Assembly (NCBI GenBank): GCA_016703625.1
Contig: JADJBP010000002.1
Coordinates: 496,001 to 560,000 of the forward strand
Reading direction: 5' to 3'
DNA: 64,000 nucleotides
Origin: Chitinophagaceae bacterium
GTDB taxonomy: Bacteria; Bacteroidota; Bacteroidia; Chitinophagales; Chitinophagaceae
Shown here: one piece after another, positions 1 through 8,919 of the stretch
Layout: each line of letters begins with the position of its first letter
How positions within the stretch are numbered: position 1 is the first letter of the stretch
Translations under genes and position numbers: made by a program
The notes under the pieces: model-generated
What the model saw: only the letters and a program-made list of their open reading frames with translations
Told to the model about the DNA's origin: nothing
The model's database searches: none

Positions 1-224
1 ATTACACCATCTTTCAGCGGACGGACTGTACGTATACTCTCATGGGTCTTTTCATGCATCATCAATGCTTTCTTGCCCACGGCTAAAATATTCTTTGGAT
101 TATTTCTGTCCAATGCAACAATGGAAGGTTCATTTACCACGATCTCATCATTGTGTATTATGAGGGTATTTGCCGTACCCAGATCAATTGCAATTTCCTG
201 TGTAAAAAAATTAAAAAGGCCCAT
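1..224 (-). CDS. mreB: Rod shape-determining protein MreB (5' part, cut by window start)
   Basis: Actin-like cytoskeletal ATPase that organises lateral wall synthesis under the inner membrane. Only the first 74 codons are in the window. The translation begins MGLFNFFTQEIAIDLGTANT, which contains the phosphate-1 motif DLGTANT of the MreB/FtsA/Hsp70 superfamily, and continues with a typical NEPSIVALD stretch and a KALMMHEKTHESI segment. The gene reads leftward off the window edge. The ATG at 222-224 lies about 210 bases downstream of the purD stop, so it probably has its own promoter. Identification is secure because the N-terminus of MreB is highly conserved. Confidence 0.93.
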   Translation of the reverse strand, partial: MGLFNFFTQEIAIDLGTANTLIIHNDEIVVNEPSIVALDRNNPKNILAVGKKALMMHEKTHESIRTVRPLKDGV

Positions 225-437
225 ATGGTTGTGTGTGAAAAAGGATTTTAATCAATGCCAGCAAAGTTGGTGGAAAATATTTGAAATAACAACCGCAAAT
301 CCTTTATTTTTCAAAGTTTTACAGAAACTTTCGCATTGTGTGCTTTTTGGAAAGATACGGAGTTGTTTATGCTTTTTGACTTATTCTGCAGGCCTTGCGG
401 TTTGCGCAGATTTTTACACAGTAAAAACCACAGGAGA

Positions 438-1736
438 TCATGTCCGGTTATCCTGGAGAGTAAATTCAAAACCGATATCAGAACGGTAATACATTTCTTC
501 AAAATGTAACTGTTCCAGCATATAATTTGATTGCTCTACTGCTTCGGCAATATTAGCGCCATATGAAGTAACAGCCAGTACCCTGCCGCCATTGGTGATA
601 ATTTCATCTCCATCTTTCTTTGTTCCTGAATGAAAAATAATACAGTCTTCCAAAACAAGATCATCCAGTCCCAGGATCACTTTTCCTTTTACATAATCAC
701 CGGGATAGCCTCCGCTCACTGCCACAACTGTTGCAACAGCACGTTCATCGGTTTCTATACTGATCTCATGAAGGCGCTGATCAGCTGTTGCCATCAGCAA
801 TTCAACCAGGTCGTTCTTTATGCGGGGGATCACCACTTCCGTTTCGGGATCGCCCATCCGGCAGTTATATTCGATCACTTTGGGTTCACCGTTATCGGTC
901 ATCAAACCAAAAAAGATAAACCCTTTATAAACCAGTTTGTCTTTTTTTAACCAGGCAATGGTTGGTTCAATTATCTGTTCCCTTACTTTTTGTAACAATT
1001 CAGGGGTCACCAAGGGCAACGTGCTAACTGCACCCCTACCGCCTGTATTAAGCCCTGCATCTGCCTCGCCAACACGTTTGTAATCCTTGGCTTCGGGCAA
1101 TAACACATAATGTTCACCGTCGGTCAATACAAAAATGCTTAATTCAATGCCTTTTAAAAATTCCTCGATCACCACTCTTTTCCCGGCTTCTCCAAATTTG
1201 GAACGGAGTAACATCAGTTCAAATTCAGCAGCTGCTTCCAGGTGGTTCTGGCATATCAGCACACCTTTTCCGGCTGCCAGCCCATCGGCTTTTAATACAA
1301 TGGGGAGCGATTGCTTTTTGATATACTCAACACCTTCCAGGTATTTATCTGCGGTAAATTCCTCATAAGCGGCTGTAGGGATCCGGTGCCTTTTCATGAA
1401 CGCTTTGGCAAAAGCTTTACTGCCTTCAAGCTGTGCAGCTTCTTTTGAAGGACCGATCACTTTTATATGTTGTAAACCGGGGTTATTTTTAAAAAAATCA
1501 TAGATGCCTTTTACCAATGGTTCTTCTGGCCCAACCATGATCATATCAATGGCATGCTCTGTGCAGGCATTGGCAATGGCATCAAAATCAGAAACGCCAA
1601 TGGCTAAATTGGTACCACATAAAGCCGTTCCGGCATTTCCGGGGGCAATAAATAACATGCTGCAAAGAGGGCTTTGTTTTAGTTTCCAGGCCAGTGTGTG
1701 CTCTCTGCCGCCGGCGCCGATCAAAAGAATATTCAT
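438..1736 (-). CDS. purD: Phosphoribosylamine--glycine ligase (GARS)
   Basis: Second step of de novo purine synthesis: ATP-dependent ligation of glycine to phosphoribosylamine. At 432 aa it has normal full length. The N-terminal Rossmann-like domain starts MNILLIGAGGREHTLAWKL. The ATP-grasp core follows, with LKADGLAAGKGV near residues 148-159 and a metal-binding segment EYNCRMGDPETEVV near residue 290, the latter diagnostic for PurD. It stands alone between the divergent peptide transporter and mreB. No second purine gene is nearby, as is usual in Bacteroidota where pur genes are scattered. Confidence 0.97.
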   Translation of the reverse strand: MNILLIGAGGREHTLAWKLKQSPLCSMLFIAPGNAGTALCGTNLAIGVSDFDAIANACTEHAIDMIMVGPEEPLVKGIYDFFKNNPGLQHIKVIGPSKEAAQLEGSKAFAKAFMKRHRIPTAAYEEFTADKYLEGVEYIKKQSLPIVLKADGLAAGKGVLICQNHLEAAAEFELMLLRSKFGEAGKRVVIEEFLKGIELSIFVLTDGEHYVLLPEAKDYKRVGEADAGLNTGGRGAVSTLPLVTPELLQKVREQIIEPTIAWLKKDKLVYKGFIFFGLMTDNGEPKVIEYNCRMGDPETEVVIPRIKNDLVELLMATADQRLHEISIETDERAVATVVAVSGGYPGDYVKGKVILGLDDLVLEDCIIFHSGTKKDGDEIITNGGRVLAVTSYGANIAEAVEQSNYMLEQLHFEEMYYRSDIGFEFTLQDNRT

Positions 1737-1947
1737 GGCTATATTGAATTTTTATGAGTCAGGTATTGGTTTGCGAATTTAAAATTATCACCGTTCATTT
1801 CACAATATATTTTAAATTAAACCTTTCATAAGTATATTTTTTGTAAAGTAACTTCATAAAATAGATAGCCTGATTTGTTTTTGCTACACCAAATTTTGCT
1901 ATTTTGGGCAACTAAACCATCTAACCGGAAACTTAAAACCAACTATC

Positions 1948-3681
1948 ATGAGTGAACAAGCTAAACTCGGCAAACATCCCAAAGCATTATATATCCTGTT
2001 TTTTACAGAAATGTGGGAACGGTTCGCCTATTATTTAATGGTTGGGATCCTGTTCCTGTACCTGATCGACACAACAACAGGCGGAAAAGGATTTTCGCAG
2101 AATATAGGTGCCGATATAGTAGGCAGCTTTATTGCACTGGTTTACCTCACCCCTTTTATCGGCGGCCTGATCGCAGACCGGATACTGGGATATACCAAAT
2201 CGATCTTCCTTGGAGGATCGTTGATGGCACTGGGTTATTTCTGCCTGTCTGTACCGGGTAATACGGCTTTGTTTTCCGGTCTCGCCATGATCATCGTGGG
2301 TAATGGTTTTTTTAAACCCAATATTTCTACCCTGCTCGGCAATATATACAATAGGCCCGACCTGCAGCCATTAAAAGACAATGCCTATAATATATTTTAC
2401 ATGGGCATCAACATCGGTGCATTTGTCTGCAATTTTGTAGCTGCCTATTTAAGAAATGAATATGGCTGGGGATACGCTTTTGCAGCGGCCGGGGTTGGTT
2501 TGGTGATCGGTATGATCATACTCGCCATCAATTTAAAGTCGGTAAAATATGCAGATATAAAAAAGCCGGTACAGGCCGAAGACATGCCTTTATCAAAAAT
2601 ATTTTCCTATGTTTTTTTACCGGCCATCATTGCTGCAGTGATCGGATGGATAGTTCCCACCAAGATCTTTGGAACAACGTTAATGGGTACACCTGCCAAT
2701 GACGCTTTTATTTTTGCCTGTTTACCCATTATTGCATTTTATGTTTCACTGTATGTTAAAGCACAGGGAGCTGATAAGAAAGGTATAGGATCCCTGTTAT
2801 TCATTTTTGCCATCTCCATTGTTTTCTGGACCATTTATAACCAGAATTCAACCGGGCTTACCCTTTGGGCACAAAAACATACCGACAGGACCGTTTCATC
2901 CACAACCGAAAAAATTGCCGGCAGTATTGGTTTCCTGGAAACAGTGAATGATTCGCCAAGGCTTGTGAATAAGGTGAACGAATACATGATAGATGTAAGT
3001 GACAACAGTCCCGTTGTTTCCACCGAAGGTAAATATGGATTAACGGCTGATGGTAATAAAATAGATACCGCTACAAAAATTGTACAGGTGATGGGGCCTG
3101 ATCCGTATTATAATAATGTTCCCAAAGAAGAATGGCCGCAGGGTAAAGATGTTAAACTGGCCAATACAGAATTATTTCAATCCATTAACCCCTTATTCAT
3201 TGTTTTACTTACACTCTTTTTTGTACCGTTTTTCGACTGGTTGCGTAAACGGAATAAAGAACCGACCACGGCAACCATATTCGGGATGGCCTTGTTCATC
3301 TCCGGGCTTTCGGCACTGGTTATGGTTTTTGCCATCATGTCGGTACCTTCCATTTATGGATTTAAAGCTGCCCCGGCCTGGTTGTGGGGAACTTATTTTG
3401 TATTCACCATCAGTGAGATATTTTTAAGCCCGATCGGTTTATCCCTCGTTTCAAAGCTTGCTCCTGCAAGACTTACTTCATTAATGATGGGTGGTTGGTT
3501 CCTGTCTACTTCCATTGGCGGTAAGGTAGCCGGTGTAATGACCAGTTTCTGGGATGATTTCACCGACAAAAAAATATTCTTCCTGATACTTGTTATAGCT
3601 GCATTCATTGGCGGTATCCTGATCTTTTCCAGGATCAATTCAATGAACCAGATCCTGAAAGACAAAACCGGGTCGGCATAA
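1948..3681 (+). CDS. POT/PTR2 family proton-coupled peptide transporter (first copy)
   Basis: Inner-membrane proton symporter for di- and tripeptides (major facilitator superfamily, POT family). The 577-aa protein carries the POT motif ExxER at residues 21-25 in TM1 (TEMWERF) and the PTR2 signature around FYMGINIGAF near residue 152. A long soluble insert of roughly 80 residues between TM segments (about residues 310-400) is typical of Bacteroidota POT proteins. It ends at an intrinsic terminator and is followed by an OPT transporter and a second POT gene of similar organisation. Substrate range cannot be deduced. A TATTTTGG stretch upstream, one step from the -7 consensus, may be the promoter. 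Confidence 0.95.
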   Translation: MSEQAKLGKHPKALYILFFTEMWERFAYYLMVGILFLYLIDTTTGGKGFSQNIGADIVGSFIALVYLTPFIGGLIADRILGYTKSIFLGGSLMALGYFCLSVPGNTALFSGLAMIIVGNGFFKPNISTLLGNIYNRPDLQPLKDNAYNIFYMGINIGAFVCNFVAAYLRNEYGWGYAFAAAGVGLVIGMIILAINLKSVKYADIKKPVQAEDMPLSKIFSYVFLPAIIAAVIGWIVPTKIFGTTLMGTPANDAFIFACLPIIAFYVSLYVKAQGADKKGIGSLLFIFAISIVFWTIYNQNSTGLTLWAQKHTDRTVSSTTEKIAGSIGFLETVNDSPRLVNKVNEYMIDVSDNSPVVSTEGKYGLTADGNKIDTATKIVQVMGPDPYYNNVPKEEWPQGKDVKLANTELFQSINPLFIVLLTLFFVPFFDWLRKRNKEPTTATIFGMALFISGLSALVMVFAIMSVPSIYGFKAAPAWLWGTYFVFTISEIFLSPIGLSLVSKLAPARLTSLMMGGWFLSTSIGGKVAGVMTSFWDDFTDKKIFFLILVIAAFIGGILIFSRINSMNQILKDKTGSA

Positions 3682-3700
3682 AAGAACAATTTTATTTACA

Positions 3701-3730
3701 AGGCGATACAAAAATGTATCGCCTTTTTAT
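3701..3730 (+). terminator. Intrinsic terminator after first POT gene
   Basis: Perfect 10-bp stem aggcgataca / tgtatcgcct (3701-3710 and 3715-3724) with an AAAA loop, followed by a T-rich tract. It lies 19 bases after the POT stop codon and 30 bases before the OPT start, so the OPT gene is probably transcribed separately. Confidence 0.9.
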
Positions 3731-3759
3731 TTATCTTTCTTTTCTAAAACCAACTGTGT

Positions 3760-5799
3760 ATGTCTGATAAAAAAATATTTCAGCCTTTTATATCCCCGCA
3801 AACGATCATTAAGGAACTGACCGTTAAATCAATTCTTTTGGGCAGTTTATTCGGGGTAATATTCGGTGCAGCTACCGTGTACCTTGCTTTGAAAGCGGGC
3901 TTAACGGTTTCGGCATCCATTCCCATTGCTGTAATTGCGATCACACTGGGACGTAAGTTTTTTAAAACCACCATCCTTGAAAATAATATCATTCAAACAA
4001 CGGGCAGCGCCGGTGAAAGTATTGCTGCCGGTGTGGCATTTACATTGCCGGGTTTTTTATTCCTTTCTTCCCCCGACAGCGCTTCCTATTTTAATTACCT
4101 CACCATACTTATCCTTGCCATAGTAGGTGGTATGCTGGGCACCTTGTTAATGGTGCCGTTAAGAAAAGCCCTGATCGTAAATGAACATGATACCCTGCCC
4201 TATCCTGAAGGAACGGCCTGCGGGGATGTTTTAAAAGCCGGTGAAAAAGGCGGTGATTTTGCCAAAACGGCTTTCTGGGGCCTGGGCGTTGCTTTCAGCT
4301 ATGCCATCTTACAAAAGATATTACACGTGATCGCAGAAACGCCTTACTGGATAACACAGCAGACCAATAAATTTTTTCCATCGGCAAAATTAAGTGGTGA
4401 AATAACACCCGAATATTTGGGTGTGGGTTATATCATCGGGCCACGAATTGCCGGTGTACTGGTTGCCGGTGGTGTATTGAGCTGGTGGGTACTCATACCG
4501 CTTTTATCATCCATTGTACCAGCCGATGCCATTGCCATTCAACTGGCCAAACTGGGATACCTGGCAGATGTTACAAAAGACGGTGGCAAGGGAGGATGGA
4601 ATGCTGCTACACATACCTTTACTGATTACTCCGCTGCCATTTATTATGCTTTCATCCGCCAGATCGGTGCCGGGGCAGTTGCTGCAGGCGGCATCATCAC
4701 GCTGATCAAAACAGTGCCTACGATCGTAAAATCAATTAAAGGCAGTATCAGCTCCATGAAAAACAATGCCGGTGAAACCAACAGTGTATTAAGAACAGAA
4801 AGGGACCTGAGTTTAAAAGTTGTTGGCATAGGAAGTTTAGCGCTGGTTGTGTTGATCTCCGTATTGCCGCAGGTACCCGGTGACAGTATCCTTCAAAAAA
4901 TTCTGATCGGCATCCTGGTATTGATCTGTGGTGCTTTATTCGTTACGGTGTCTTCCAGGATCGTAGGTTTGATCGGTTCTTCCAATAATCCCATCAGCGG
5001 CATGACCATTGCAACGGTTATGGGTACCAGCTTAATTTTTATTGCCGTAGGCTGGACGGGTGCAACGTACGAACCCCTGGTTTTGGTGGTAGGTGGTATG
5101 ATCTGCATTGCTGCGGCAAATGCAGGCGCCACTTCGCAGGACCTTAAAAGCGGGTATATTGTTGGCGCCACGCCCCGTAACCAGCAGATCGCTTTATTCA
5201 TAGGGGCCATTGTATCATCCATCGTTATTGGTATCACCATAAAATACCTGGATAAACCCAGCAGCGAAATGGTTGCACAGGGGATCACACATGCCATCGG
5301 TACAGAAAAATTCCCGGCACCACAGGCAACGTTAATGGCTACACTGATAAAAGGTATACTGAGTTTTAATTTAGACTGGCAATATGTTTTTGTAGGCGTT
5401 TTCCTGGCCGTTGTTATGGAACTCTGTGGTGTTCGTTCATTAAGTTTTGCGGTGGGTGCTTACCTGCCCCTTTCTACTACATTACCGATCGCCATTGGTG
5501 GTGCCATCAAAGGTTTGGTTGACCGTAAAAAGAAAAAAGAGGGTGATGATACAAAACCTGAAGAAGATGAACTGGGTAAAGGAAGTTTATTTGCCACCGG
5601 CCTGGTTGCCGGCGGAGCAGTAGCCGGTGTTGTGATCGCATTTATTGTTGGAAGCAGCAGCGGTGAAAAGCTGTTAAATACCATCAGTATGGAACATGCC
5701 ATCAGCAGCGCTATCGGTGTAAACCTGTATTACCTGCTGGGTGTGCTGTTCTTTGCTGCCATGGGCTGGATATTGTACCGAACAGCAATGAAAAAATAA
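3760..5799 (+). CDS. OPT family oligopeptide transporter
   Basis: Large multi-pass inner-membrane transporter of the oligopeptide transporter (OPT) family, which carries peptides or metal-chelate peptides in symport with protons. The 679-aa protein has about fifteen hydrophobic segments. Recognisable OPT features include LPYPEGTACGDVL around residue 146 and the glycine-rich segments GSSNNPISGMTIA and AGATSQDLKSGYIVGATPR in the second half. A charged loop rich in Lys and Glu near residue 595 separates the last segments. It sits between two POT peptide transporters, suggesting a peptide-uptake locus, but each gene has its own terminator. Confidence 0.93.
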   Translation: MSDKKIFQPFISPQTIIKELTVKSILLGSLFGVIFGAATVYLALKAGLTVSASIPIAVIAITLGRKFFKTTILENNIIQTTGSAGESIAAGVAFTLPGFLFLSSPDSASYFNYLTILILAIVGGMLGTLLMVPLRKALIVNEHDTLPYPEGTACGDVLKAGEKGGDFAKTAFWGLGVAFSYAILQKILHVIAETPYWITQQTNKFFPSAKLSGEITPEYLGVGYIIGPRIAGVLVAGGVLSWWVLIPLLSSIVPADAIAIQLAKLGYLADVTKDGGKGGWNAATHTFTDYSAAIYYAFIRQIGAGAVAAGGIITLIKTVPTIVKSIKGSISSMKNNAGETNSVLRTERDLSLKVVGIGSLALVVLISVLPQVPGDSILQKILIGILVLICGALFVTVSSRIVGLIGSSNNPISGMTIATVMGTSLIFIAVGWTGATYEPLVLVVGGMICIAAANAGATSQDLKSGYIVGATPRNQQIALFIGAIVSSIVIGITIKYLDKPSSEMVAQGITHAIGTEKFPAPQATLMATLIKGILSFNLDWQYVFVGVFLAVVMELCGVRSLSFAVGAYLPLSTTLPIAIGGAIKGLVDRKKKKEGDDTKPEEDELGKGSLFATGLVAGGAVAGVVIAFIVGSSSGEKLLNTISMEHAISSAIGVNLYYLLGVLFFAAMGWILYRTAMKK

Positions 5800-5821
5800 A
5801 TCTATTTATCCATAAAATTAT

Positions 5822-5848
5822 AAGGCGGCCATTTGCCGCCTTTTTTGT
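5822..5848 (+). terminator. Intrinsic terminator after OPT gene
   Basis: 8-bp GC-rich stem aaggcggc / gccgcctt (5822-5829 and 5835-5842) with a 5-base loop and a following T run, 22 bases after the OPT stop. Confidence 0.88.
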
Positions 5849-5877
5849 TATCTTAGTTTTTTTAAAAAATTACAGGC

Positions 5878-7548
5878 ATGAGCGAAACAACCATATCAAA
5901 CCGCCCACAGGGCACTGCGCGCAAACACCCACAGGCACTTCCATATCTTTTTTTCTCCGAAATGTGGGAACGCTTTGGTTACTACCTGATGATCGGCATC
6001 TTTTTACTCTACCTCAAAAATGTGGAACATGGTTTTGCCATGACCAATTCAGAAGCATCTGACCTGTATGGCACATTCATCGCACTGGTATTTCTTACAC
6101 CATTTATCGGCGGGCTTTTGGCAGATCGTTATTTTGGTTACCGGCGCTCCATCATTGCCGGCGGACTGATGATGGGAACCGGTTATTGCCTGATGGCAGT
6201 GCACAGTTTACCCATGCTGTATTTAAGTATGGCGCTGGTGATCTTTGGCAATGGCTTCTTTAAACCCAATATTTCCACCCTGCTGGGTAATTTATACAAC
6301 GCACCGGAATACATAAAAAGAAAAGATGAAGGTTATAATATCTTTTATATGGGTATCAATATCGGCGCATTCATCTGTAATTTTTTCAGCGCTGCCATCA
6401 TCATTTTGTGGGGCTGGAAATATGCGTTTGTTGCTGCAGGTGTGGGTATGTTCCTGGGGGTATTCATTTTTATGCTGGGCACCAGGCATTATGTATCGGG
6501 TGATATCAGGAAACCCATGACCAAAGAAGATATGCCTTTTTCCAGGATCGTAATAACGATCTTCATACCTGCGATCATTGCCGGTGTAATTGGCTGGATA
6601 ATACCCGGTAATATTTTCGGATCAGACAGTACCGACGCTTTCATCTTTGCCTGCATCCCTGTCATTTATTTTTATGCATCTCTTTATTTCAGGGCCGAAG
6701 CTTCGGAGAAAAGGCCAATCGCTGCTTTGCTGGCTATTTTTGCAGCAGTGGTCATGTTCTGGGCTGTGTTCAAACAAAACGGAACAGCGCTAACCATCTG
6801 GGCAGATAATTATACCGACAGGCAGGTAGACGGAACAGTTGGTGATGTGTTCAGGGGTTTAAAACAGGCAGAGGATGTTACTTTTAAAAAAGATACCGTT
6901 AATTTATATGATGGTATGTTCAGGATACAAAAAGATGCCGGAGGCAATGTAATTAAAACATACGATTACCCGGTTTACTTTAAAAATGTAGTACCCCAAA
7001 ATCTTCCTGCCGATGGTGGCAAAGCCACTTTGTGGGCCACACCCATCAGCCAGTCCATAAATCCCGGCTGGGTAATTTTATTAACCCCGCTGGTAGTTGC
7101 ATTCTTTGCATTCCTGAGAAGGAAAAATAAGGAACCGTCAACAGCCACAAAAATTGCATTTGGATTATTGATCTCTGCGTTATCTGTTTTGGTGATGGTT
7201 GCAGCGGTTCATGTGAGCGGCAATGGCAGCGAAAAAGCAAGTGTGTGGTGGTTGCTTGGAACTTATGGTGTTATTACTGTGGGAGAATTATTATTAAGCC
7301 CCATGGGATTATCACTGGTATCCAAATTAAGCCCGGTGCGTTTAACCTCGCTGATGATGGGCGGATGGTTTTTAGCAACATCCATCGGCAATAAATTATC
7401 AGGCATACTTGCCACCATGTGGGATGGTTATGAACAGAAAGCCAATTTCTTCTGGGTGAATTTTATGTTGCTGATGATCGCCACCTTTATCATTTTTGCG
7501 ATGTTGAAATGGCTGAACAGGATCATGAAGGAAAAAGGAGTGAGTTAA
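5878..7548 (+). CDS. POT/PTR2 family proton-coupled peptide transporter (second copy)
   Basis: Second di/tripeptide-proton symporter, 556 aa, clearly paralogous to the one at 1948-3681. It has ExxER at residues 28-32 (SEMWERFGYY), FYMGINIGAF near residue 160, and the same conserved tail LTSLMMGGWFLATSIGNKLSG. The soluble insert between TM segments is present but diverged, so the duplication is old and the two may differ in substrate. It ends 68 bases from the convergent DUF1501 gene; a heptad hairpin element lies in the gap and probably terminates both transcripts. Confidence 0.95.
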   Translation: MSETTISNRPQGTARKHPQALPYLFFSEMWERFGYYLMIGIFLLYLKNVEHGFAMTNSEASDLYGTFIALVFLTPFIGGLLADRYFGYRRSIIAGGLMMGTGYCLMAVHSLPMLYLSMALVIFGNGFFKPNISTLLGNLYNAPEYIKRKDEGYNIFYMGINIGAFICNFFSAAIIILWGWKYAFVAAGVGMFLGVFIFMLGTRHYVSGDIRKPMTKEDMPFSRIVITIFIPAIIAGVIGWIIPGNIFGSDSTDAFIFACIPVIYFYASLYFRAEASEKRPIAALLAIFAAVVMFWAVFKQNGTALTIWADNYTDRQVDGTVGDVFRGLKQAEDVTFKKDTVNLYDGMFRIQKDAGGNVIKTYDYPVYFKNVVPQNLPADGGKATLWATPISQSINPGWVILLTPLVVAFFAFLRRKNKEPSTATKIAFGLLISALSVLVMVAAVHVSGNGSEKASVWWLLGTYGVITVGELLLSPMGLSLVSKLSPVRLTSLMMGGWFLATSIGNKLSGILATMWDGYEQKANFFWVNFMLLMIATFIIFAMLKWLNRIMKEKGVS

Positions 7549-7554
7549 GATGCC

Positions 7555-7602
7555 GATACTGGATACTGGATGCTTGATCGGACTCAGCCAGTATCCAGTA
7601 TC
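7555..7602. repeat. Heptad-unit inverted repeat (ATACTGG family), likely bidirectional terminator
   Basis: Perfect 15-bp inverted arms gatactggatactgg (7555-7569) and ccagtatccagtatc (7588-7602) with an 18-base loop. Each arm is two copies of the 7-mer atactgg, and a third degenerate copy follows on the right. It lies in the 68-base gap between convergent genes. It has no clear T tract, so termination is inferred from the position and the strong hairpin. Confidence 0.75.
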
Positions 7603-7616
7603 TAGTATCCGTTCTC

Positions 7617-8810
7617 CTATATAAAATCCAAATACGAAAACTTACTGCCCAGTATCATCTTATCATCGGCACCAAGCCATTTGTTTAATACTGTGGCGTA
7701 TACATTTTTAAAATCAACGGTATGTTTCAGATCGCCTTCATTTAAATCAGCGAGGTCGGGCATGGCATTTAAAATGCCTTTTTCTTTTAACCCACCGCTC
7801 ACAAAGAACATATTATTCGCCGTACCATGATCGGTACCATTGCTGGCATTCTGGCTAACCCGGCGGCCAAATTCACTGAAGGTCATCATCAGTACATCAT
7901 CAAAACGGTTATTGCTTTTCAGGTCGGCCGTGAATGCCTTTACTGCATCATTCAGTTCGGTGAAAAGTCTTTTCTGCTGGTTATCCTGGTTCACGTGCGT
8001 ATCAAAACTACCCAGTGAAACATAATATACTTTGGTGTTGATATCAGAAAAAATAAGAGAAGCAATTGTTTTCAGATCTTTGCCCAGCCCGGTGTTTGGA
8101 TAGATTTGCGCCGTTGGATGTATTTTGCTTTGCTTAAAAATATATTCAGCACTGCTGAGCGTGGCACTCATGGTCTTGTATAAATAATCAATGGTTTCTT
8201 CACCATAACTATGATCGCTGTTGATGTCTTTGATAAACCGGCCGTTACTGGTATTGTATAATTTCCTGGGGTCCTTAAAGGCAAGCCCTTTGTTTGCTGA
8301 ACCTTTTAAGGCCAGGCTCAGCACATCATCCAGCTCCATGGCCTGTGTGGGTTTATCACATCCCTTGCATTGTGCATCTAAATAGCGGCCAAGCCATCCC
8401 GTATTGATATATTCATTGCTTTCGCTGGCGCTGTGCCAGATATCCATACTTCTAAAATGCGAACGGTCGGGATTAGGATAACCAACATTGTTCATGATGG
8501 CCAGGCTGCCGTCATCATACAGATCCTTAAAAACCTCCAGTGCCGGGTTCAAACCGGTATCAGCCGTTAAGGATAAAGCTTTATCCTTTGCAATGGCCAG
8601 TCTTGGCCTTTCCCGGTAATAGATATCATTACGTACCGGTATCACCGTGTTCAATCCATCATTACCGCCACTGAACTGAATGACCACCACCACTTTATTG
8701 CCCGGTGGCACCATCATGGGTCTTTCAAATGCCTTTAAAAATTTAGGCAGCATGAAAGATGCTGTTGCCAGTGATCCGACTTGTAAAAATTCTTTGCGTT
8801 TGATCAACAT
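7617..8810 (-). CDS. DUF1501 family secreted protein
   Basis: Member of the DUF1501 family, which has an alkaline-phosphatase/sulfatase-like fold and is usually exported. The 397-aa protein begins with a KRKEFLQVGSLATASFMLP segment resembling a Tat or lipoprotein-type leader but with KR in place of RR. Family landmarks are FSGGNDGLNTVIP near residue 47, FSEFGRRV near residue 310 and DHGTANNMFFVSGG near residue 326. The upstream gene encodes a DUF1800 protein; the two are almost always found together and are thought to act as a pair, though the reaction is unknown. Confidence 0.93.
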   Translation of the reverse strand: MLIKRKEFLQVGSLATASFMLPKFLKAFERPMMVPPGNKVVVVIQFSGGNDGLNTVIPVRNDIYYRERPRLAIAKDKALSLTADTGLNPALEVFKDLYDDGSLAIMNNVGYPNPDRSHFRSMDIWHSASESNEYINTGWLGRYLDAQCKGCDKPTQAMELDDVLSLALKGSANKGLAFKDPRKLYNTSNGRFIKDINSDHSYGEETIDYLYKTMSATLSSAEYIFKQSKIHPTAQIYPNTGLGKDLKTIASLIFSDINTKVYYVSLGSFDTHVNQDNQQKRLFTELNDAVKAFTADLKSNNRFDDVLMMTFSEFGRRVSQNASNGTDHGTANNMFFVSGGLKEKGILNAMPDLADLNEGDLKHTVDFKNVYATVLNKWLGADDKMILGSKFSYLDFI

Positions 8811-8822
8811 AAACCAATTTTA

Positions 8823-8919
8823 GATTGTAGATTTTAGATTTATTGAAAAATTAAGATCCATAGTATGTTTTTTACGCTTAGATAATAAATCAGCAATCGC
8901 CAATCTAAAATCTACAATC
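8823..8919. repeat. Heptad-unit inverted repeat (TAGATTG/TAGATTT family)
   Basis: Perfect 18-bp inverted arms at 8823-8840 (gattgtagattttagatt) and 8902-8919, separated by 61 bases. Each arm is made of 7-base units tagattg and tagattt. The right arm overlaps the last two bases of the DUF1800 stop codon, and the whole element fills the gap between the DUF1800 and DUF1501 genes, so any transcript of the pair must contain this hairpin. Confidence 0.8.
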
